Positions 8,190 through 13,151 of a stretch of 13,151 nucleotides of DNA are shown piece after piece (the stretch's first letter is position 1; every line of letters starts with the position of its first letter). Both the position numbers and the translations under genes were made by a program. The notes under the pieces were generated by a model. It had not been told where the DNA came from and searched no databases. It saw only the letters and a list, made by a program, of their open reading frames with translations. This stretch comes from Smittium culicis (Eukaryota > Kickxellomycota > Harpellomycetes > Harpellales > Legeriomycetaceae): positions 1 to 13,151 of the forward strand of contig LSSN01005031.1 of NCBI GenBank assembly GCA_001970855.1, written 5' to 3'.

Positions 8190-9010
8190 TAAAATCTCAT
8201 ATGAAGCAAAATTTACCGACTTCAAAATTGATTTAGTAAGAATTGATGGCAAAAAAAGTAAAATTAAAAACTAAAACTAATATTTGTAATAATATTTCCC
8301 TAGAGTTAAAACCAAAAAAAGTTTAAAAAATTAAAATTTATGTGAAAATAATCAAAAAAACGATAAATTAATCAGGCTCGCTAACTGAAACTTATCAAAA
8401 AAAATTTTAAAAAAAATGAGCTAAGATAAAATCTATTGTTACAGCTAAAAATTCACGAAGCGGACCTAAAAGAAAAAAAAAACATCCAAATTTATGAATG
8501 ACAAAAATATTAAAATCAGCGGTTTGGAAATTTTTAATCCCATAAAAATGAAACAAACGAGAAATGAATACTCAGTTTGTTGAAATATTATCGGGAGCTA
8601 ATTAGTGAGTCTATTAATATTATCGAAAAAAATATATAATTTAGAAATTCAAGGAAAGTTGATAGTAATAAATCTAAAATTGAATAAAACCTGGAAAAAT
8701 CTAAAAAATTTAATGAAAAATCAAAAGAAGCGAATAAATTATTTCTGAAATATACTTTTTCATTCTCAAAAATGAGATAACTATAGATTCTAAGATGAGT
8801 TTTGAAAAATAAAACTTTATATAAGCGCTTATTTCTCTACGCAATAATGATAGCTTATATCTAGAAAAATCACAAATTTAAAAATTAAGCATAACAAGTA
8901 GTAATATAAATGTAATCAAAATTATTCCATCCAAGCTCATATTTAAGATGCCTGAGAAAATGAATGTGTAACAATTATTCCTAAAACCCTATTAGGAATT
9001 AAAAAATGAT
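8190..9010 (+). pseudogene. LINE-B ORF1 remnant
   Basis: EAKFTDFKIDLVRIDGKK (from about 8202) aligns without gaps to CRLNEFKVDIEI of LINE-A ORF1. A basic stretch (GPKRKKKHP, about 8463-8489) corresponds in type to the NLS-like run of LINE-A. NDSLYLEK...NINVIKIIPSKLIFK (about 8846-8948) corresponds to NDSLAAP...KIELFDTKSIFK. Between these anchors the frame is broken many times. The first part of ORF1 seen in LINE-A is not recognisable here, so the element may be 5' truncated or too decayed. The identification rests on order and position relative to LINE-A, and individual matches are short. Confidence 0.5.
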
Positions 9011-9059
9011 TATAAAAATAACGCAATACATGAAATTTAAGGTACATAAAAAAGTAGTA

Positions 9060-9720
9060 CCTCAACAGATATCATTAATGTAAAGTTATACCAGAAAATA
9101 ATGGGAAAATTTAGCTTTTTTTTTTAAAAAAAAAGATAAAAGCCGAAATTTTTAATCTAAACGAAATATGTATTGAAAAAAAGGATAAATAATTAGTTCA
9201 AATCATACTTATACTATATTTAAAAACGATAATACTCTAAACAGATATCGGATATTTTTTAAAGGTAGAATAAATACCAAAAAACTATTTGAAGCAATTT
9301 AAAGCAATTAAAAATCTTTATTTATTTTTTTAAATAGCAAAAAAGGCTCAAAATTTTTTTTAGATTTTTTTGGATGAAAGATTAATGGCACTGGGTGATT
9401 TATCATGATAGAGAGTGATTATATTTATGAATTATATCCAAAGACAACAGGACACAATAAGTGATCTATATTTGATAAAATATTATTGCATTTTAATATA
9501 AACTACTTTGTATCCAAACTGCTACATAATTATAAGTATGCAGATGGTATAAATACTCAAAATCCCATAAATATACAATTTAGCATATATTATTACCAGT
9601 CTAACTCATAAAAGATACCTTTATGAACTCAATAGGCTCTTCAAAAACTTTTAAAAACAAATTTATGTAATTATTAGAAAATATCAATAGGCTTTATGAG
9701 TACAGATAATAATTAGCTGT
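9060..9720 (+). pseudogene. LINE-B ORF2 endonuclease remnant (uninterrupted by the 405-bp insert)
   Basis: The DNA aligns to LINE-A from about ACCTGGATAATC onward. KAEIFNLNEICIEKKD (9139-9186) is the 'DIxcLQE' box in decayed form. NLYLFF and AKKAQNFF match NLYLPNNQKERRILLEF, followed by a small deletion. GDL (9394-9402), with a frame change, leads to MIESDYIYELYPKTTGHNK, then a TGA at 9462-9464 where LINE-A has Trp, and SIFDKILLHFNINYFVSKLL. A decayed KSRIDHI equivalent follows near 9555-9590. NSIGSS (9626-9643) and LLENIN end the match. The SRIDH and IGS blocks are separated by only about 16 codons, which shows the ancestral layout without the LINE-A insert. It is non-functional. Confidence 0.72.
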
Positions 9721-10630
9721 AAATAGGCTACTGCAACAAATAATATAAATTTTATTGAAGCTCATATAAAACATATAGTATACTAGCAAAATTTCAAGTT
9801 ATTTTATTCAAGGAATTTTAAAATTCGATAAAAACTATTCAAAACCCACTTTTTAGGCTGATCTAATTTTTTATAATAAGCTTTATTTAATTTTGTTTCA
9901 TTGATAGAATAAAAGGAAAGTGAATATATCTATTAAAATATTATTATATACGTAAATAAATACAAAACGTTACATATTGAATTCATTGCTATGTACATGA
10001 TATATGATTGTTAATATAATAATCATTGAATATTTTTTTTAAGTTTTTCTTTTGATTTTAATCTAAAGTTTTGCGATTGAATTTCTATAAACTTCAATGA
10101 ATTGTAGATATTACCCAAGAAATTTCTAAAAAAAAGTTTTAGTGACTCAGCGGAATTTTTTTTTGAGTTACATTAGTACAGCCCAAAGTCGATTCTAAAT
10201 GTATCAACAAAAATTATTCAACAAAAAAGATTTTCTGCATGTTTAAAATTTGGTTCTAATTGGCTTTAAAAATATACTAGAAGCTTAAAATCTAAATATA
10301 TATGATTTAATCAAATTAATCAATTTTATAGAATATAAATAAGTTCCGAAAGAGATGTGATTAGCTTGATGCTATCAAAAAAATTTAATTTTGATTAATT
10401 ACGATACTTATAATATAACGTATATAACATGTATGAATTATAATAATAAATCTTATTAAAAAATTTTTATAATTAGATTATCAGTAAAATTTAAAAATTC
10501 ATTATATTGAGTATAGTTATAATTTAATCTTTATTAAATTCTAAATAAAGTATTCAATAAATAAAGTATTCAATAAATAAATAATATAAACAAAGATTTT
10601 TTATTGTTTAAAAAATTATTTATAAAAAAA
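9720..10630. other. AT-rich stretch without a recognisable gene
   Basis: About 900 bp with only short random frames. It lies between the LINE-B break and the Tc1-like pseudogene, within the inferred 3.1-kb insertion. It contains the 16-bp tandem duplication at 10545-10576. No clear terminal inverted repeat partner of the Tc1-like element was seen. Confidence 0.45.
10545..10576. repeat. Perfect 16-bp tandem duplication
   Basis: ATAAAGTATTCAATAA occurs twice back to back (10545-10560 and 10561-10576), followed by ATAAATAA, which continues the pattern. It lies about 60 bp before the first transposase-like codons. Replication slippage is the simplest origin. Confidence 0.75.
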
Positions 10631-10631
10631 A

Positions 10632-11580
10632 CTGAAATACAAAAACACTTTCCATGAAGATAGAATCAGAATTATCAACAGTTACATCATTGGTAAAACT
10701 GCTAAGAAAATCTTAGGCGACCAAAAAATTAAAATTTGTACTGCTTATAAAATTTTAAATGCGCACTAAAAAGAATCAAGAATCGAATCAATTCCAAAAG
10801 GATGAAGTTTAAAAATTATATATTAAAATTAATTAACTCTGACAGCAAATTAAGACTATCTGATTTGCAGGAAAAAACCACAAATGAATTCGAGACAAAA
10901 TTATCAAAATCGACTATTAATAGATGCTATATAAGATTTTTTTTCAATTTTAAAAGAATTAAAATATTTTCTGAAAGAAATGACAAAGAAAATTTGACTA
11001 CACAAGAGAGTTATGCATAAGATTTTTTTGAGTACATAACTTTATTTAGTAAAAATTAAATTTTTTTTATTGATAAAGTAGGATTTTAGCGTTTCGTTGA
11101 GATCTATGTATGGAAGATCTAAAAGATGTATTTTCGTGTTACAATTTCCAACAGAACATGGCTTAGAAGCATATCGAAATTCTGAAATATTAATAAATTA
11201 ATTATAAATTTTTCAAACAAAGCATATCAGTTTATAGATCAGATTTATTTTTAGAATATATCATATAACCTATTTCAGTTCTAAGCAGCAAATTTGTAAC
11301 TCAAGGAGTATAATTAATGGAAAACGCTGCATTCATCAAGAAATTTACACGAGAGCACATATAGAAGGTTCAAGTTATAAATTAATTTATTTTTATCAAT
11401 ATTCGTCATTTCTAAATCCTATAGAAAATTTTTTTATAATTAAAAAAGTACGATATGTACTTAAGACCTCAAAACAAGTCAGATATTATACAGGAAGTAG
11501 TAAAAGTTTCTTAAAGCGTTAACAATCAAGATACATCTGAATACTATAGAAATAACATTGGATATTTGTTTTTTTCAAGT
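10632..11580 (+). pseudogene. Tc1/mariner (IS630 superfamily) transposase, DD34E type, broken
   Basis: In order: a helix-turn-helix region (FHEDRIRIINSYIIGKTAKK, from about 10650) with a TAA at 10767-10769; ESIPKG, then a frame change at about 10803; a second helical region (LRLSDLQEK ... LSKSTINRCY); and 'SERND...ESYA' matching the 'eRN...Rxxya' linker. The catalytic region begins with FFIDKVGF (first Asp codon at 11072; Lys replaces the usual Glu). LMENAAFIKK matches 'vmDNAxfHk', with the second catalytic Asp changed to Glu (11320-11322). YSSFLNPIENFF keeps the third catalytic residue, Glu (11424-11426). The second and third sites are about 34 codons apart, as in Tc1 (DD34E). DTSEYYRNNIGYL ends the match in another frame. 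At least four frames and several stops make it inactive. Confidence 0.82.
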
Positions 11581-11882
11581 AGAAGAGATTATCAAGTATT
11601 AACAATGATAATTGATATACTTTTTATGTAGTTTTTTTTTTTAGTTCATTTCTATTAAATTTTATATGATGGTTAATATTTCATTAAACAAGCATTTTTT
11701 AATTATTAAAATTATTAAACTTAAATTTAAATTTTTTTATTATAATAAATTAACGAATAAACCGAAATTTAAAATGATTAATTCAAATAAATTTTTTGAA
11801 AAATATTAAAGTTGATCAAAAAATCTAAAAAAATATAATAAAGTTAATTTTATTTTAAATTTACGTTGTTCAAAATTCAAGC

Positions 11883-11990
11883 ATGGGCTATTTTCGTAGT
11901 AGATTCTGTTGGTGTTTGATTTTTGTGTTTATTTTGGTGCTATTATTGGAGGCAGTATTATATTATGTGATGTTTTTGGTTTTTTCGTAA
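11883..11990 (+). CDS. Possible 35-aa single-span membrane peptide (uncertain)
   Basis: An ATG at 11883 opens a 35-codon frame ending at the TAA at 11988-11990. The product starts MGYFRSRFCW and is then almost wholly hydrophobic (LIFVFILVLLLEAVLYYVMF), as in a signal anchor or single membrane span with a short basic N-terminus. The DNA is locally G+T-rich, unlike its surroundings. I recognise no family. T-rich DNA produces hydrophobic frames by chance, so this is only a candidate. Confidence 0.15.
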   Translation: MGYFRSRFCWCLIFVFILVLLLEAVLYYVMFLVFS

Positions 11991-12118
11991 CCGATAAAGA
12001 GATGATAAGCATGAATTATTTAATATGAAAATATATTTAATTATTAAGTAATAGAAAATAAATAATCAATTTTATAAAAGATTTGTTTTAATTTATATCA
12101 TGAAAAATATATTAAAAT

Positions 12119-12225
12119 ATAAAAGAAAAAGAGGTAAAAGATTAGAAAAAGAAAAAAATTATGGAATGATATAGAAAAGGCAAAAGAATAATGATAAAAG
12201 CGATAGAGAAAGAAAAAAGCACATT
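12119..12225. other. Purine-rich tract
   Basis: The plus strand is nearly all A and G for about 100 bp, with runs such as AAAAGAAAAAGAGG and GAGAAAGAAAAAAG. It explains the highly basic residues at the start of the frame above. Such tracts can adopt unusual DNA structure, but nothing here shows a role. Confidence 0.5.
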
Positions 12226-12448
12226 CATATAAAAAATGGGGTTGAATACGGAAGGGTTATAATAAGATTTTTTATAATTCTAATCTCGAAATCTTATGTT
12301 AAATTAAATGCGTATAATAGTCAATTAAGAGGTTTTGAATTACATTTAGTACTTTTAGAAAATTTCTTGAATCAATTAGAATCAAATTTTGAGCTTTTAG
12401 AATACTCTTTGAGTCCATTATAAATAACGATGAAACACGCAATAAAAC

Positions 12449-12583
12449 AATTAATAAATATAGAATCGAATTTTAGATGTACTGATGTAACTAAATTAAT
12501 CAATATAGAATCGAATTTTAGATGTACTGATGTAACTAAATTAATCAATATAGAATCGACTTTTAGATGTACTGATGTAACTA
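12449..12583 (+). repeat. Minisatellite: three tandem copies of a 45-bp unit
   Basis: The copies lie at 12449-12493, 12494-12538 and 12539-12583 with an exact 45-bp period. Copy 1 differs from copy 2 at one base (A for C near its start) and copy 3 at one base (C for A in ATCGAC). Each unit starts AATTAATCAATATAGAATCG and ends GATGTAACTA. The length is a multiple of three, so one frame reads through all copies. A degenerate relative lies upstream near 12368-12395 (GAATCAATTAGAATCAAATT). Confidence 0.95.
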
Positions 12584-12794
12584 AAAAAGTTAAATATTCC
12601 GTCGCATAACAGAAAAATTTTTGAGAAATTTCTTTTGAAATATCTAAAATTTATCGAGCTTATAGAAATTAGATTGAATGAACTTTTATTTTCGTTTAAA
12701 TTAGTGAATTTAATTAATTAAAAATTTGCATAAAAAAGTTTCTGGCTATATATACTTAACAACTAATGGATTCTTTTTACTAAAAAATTTAATT

Positions 12795-13151
12795 AATGAA
12801 AAAAAAATCATGATAGTTTAATATTCAGCTTACAAGAAAATTAAACAAGAAAAAAACGGTATACTAAAAATAAAAGTCGATTATCTATATATCTGGGTTG
12901 AAATAAAGTATATTTACATAAAAATTATCTATAAATTATGGAAAAGATATTCCAAAAAGTTGAAATTGATGAAAATTTTAAAATGGTTATCATAACCATA
13001 TTTACTGAATTTACTAGTAATTTAAAACTAATAAAATTTATTATCTGAACTATAATTCGATAAAAAAATATTTATAAAGAAAAAAGAAAACTATTACAGG
13101 TCATTTTTATTCAATAACTAATAAAAGCGATAAAATGAAAATTCCAATAAA
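12795..13151 (+). mobile_element. LINE-B, continuation after the 3.1-kb insertion (runs off the window)
   Basis: TGATAGTTTAATATTCAGCTT (ends 12832) aligns with TGGAAGCTTAATGTTAAGCTT of LINE-A. From there CTAAAAAT (12863), TGG-TTGAAATAAA (from 12894) and TGAAATTGAT (12961-12970) match LINE-A 5078, 5108 and 5176-5185 with nearly identical spacing (31 and 67 bases, against 30 and 68). In protein terms, ILKIKVDYLYIWVEIK aligns with ALKMEIRSLEEWIEIK. This is the ORF2 linker between endonuclease and reverse transcriptase, exactly the part that should follow the LINE-B match ending at about 9700. The reverse transcriptase would lie beyond the window. Stops, including a TGA-TAG pair at 12811-12816, show that it is dead. 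Confidence 0.62.

Larger units (their letters stand above)
8190..9720 (+). mobile_element. LINE-B, 5' part: older, diverged relative of LINE-A
   Basis: The same orientation and module order as LINE-A, starting about 20 bp after the last LINE-A codon. Matching blocks in order: FTDFKIDLV (against NEFKVDIEI), NDSL with downstream IPSKLIFK, KAEIFNLNEICIEKKD (against KADIFCLHEINIKQKD), GDLS and IESDYIYELYPK (against GDLNMVENEYEDMFP), and NSIGSS (against NEIGST). It contains far more stops and frame changes than LINE-A, so it is probably an older insertion or an older lineage. The match stops at about 9700 and resumes at about 12795. Confidence 0.72.
12100..12721 (+). pseudogene. Decayed reading frame carrying 15-aa repeats
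   Basis: An ATG at 12100 starts a very basic stretch (MKNILKYKRKRGKRLEKEK). The frame meets a TAG at 12172-12174, then runs open for 82 codons to a TAA at 12421-12423. It contains RGFELHLVLLENFLNQLESNF. In the same frame, an ATG at 12430 opens 59 codons to the TAA at 12607-12609, including three near-identical copies of LINIESNFRCTDVTK. The upstream phrase LNQLESNFELLEYS looks like an older copy of the same unit. A further open run in another frame (12611-12721, with FEKFLLKYLKFIELIEI) continues the Leu/Glu-rich style. The product would have a basic start and then amphipathic repeats. I do not recognise the protein. It may be a broken cargo or host gene inside the insertion, or a run of non-coding DNA whose frame is open by chance. 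Confidence 0.35.

Noticed and set aside
12449..12583. CRISPR-like array
   Set aside because: The 45-bp units are directly adjacent with no spacers, and the context is eukaryotic transposon DNA.
1..13151. RIP-like C-to-T mutation as the cause of the stops
   Set aside because: TGG-to-TGA changes at Trp positions are not the CpA-type change expected, the Tyr-to-TAA change is a transversion, and indels are frequent. No clear bias can be claimed by eye.
1..13151. tRNA, rRNA, riboswitch or defence-system genes
   Set aside because: I saw no cloverleaf, conserved rRNA segment or recognisable enzyme set. All clear protein similarity is to transposable elements.

Overview
The window looks like strongly AT-rich eukaryotic nuclear DNA, roughly a quarter G+C by eye. 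It is made almost entirely of decayed transposable elements and contains no intact gene. The mix is a Tigger/pogo-like transposase tail, two L1/Tx1-type LINEs with a 'DQEKAYDRV' reverse transcriptase box, and a Tc1-like transposase. Together with the low G+C and isolated TCGCGA motifs, this fits an early-diverging fungus such as a Glomeromycotina genome. That assignment is inference from composition and element type, not a database match.

Layout. Positions 1-476 hold the C-terminal end of a pogo/Tigger transposase with two in-frame stops. Positions 477-2280 are non-coding but structured: a cluster of TCGCGA motifs at 1079-1335, a diverged direct repeat pair (1345-1475 and 2084-2212), and two small inverted repeats. 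LINE-A, plus strand, covers about 2280-8170. It has ORF1 (2280-3782), a short spacer, then ORF2 with apurinic endonuclease, reverse transcriptase, a thumb/connection region and a C-terminal Cys/His segment. Every part is recognisable, but it is broken by several frameshifts and many stops. About 405 bp of unrelated DNA (4520-4924) splits the endonuclease domain.

LINE-B is a much more diverged relative. It starts immediately downstream in the same orientation, at about 8190. It matches LINE-A collinearly through ORF1 and the endonuclease up to about 9700, then stops. The next part of the same element reappears at about 12795-13151 and runs off the window. I infer that 3.1 kb of DNA (about 9700-12795) was inserted into LINE-B. 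That block holds a Tc1-type DD34E transposase pseudogene (10632-11580), a 16-bp tandem duplication, a 35-codon hydrophobic mini-ORF, and a decayed reading frame (12100-12721) containing three 45-bp repeats that keep the frame.

How it fits together: this is a layered record of insertions, not a set of cooperating genes. LINE-B lacks the 405-bp insert of LINE-A, and LINE-A lacks the 3.1-kb insert of LINE-B, so each acts as the empty-site reference for the other. I found no convincing host gene, RNA gene, CRISPR array or defence system. The most unusual items are the repeat-bearing decayed ORF, the reciprocal insertions, and the paired non-coding repeats upstream of LINE-A.
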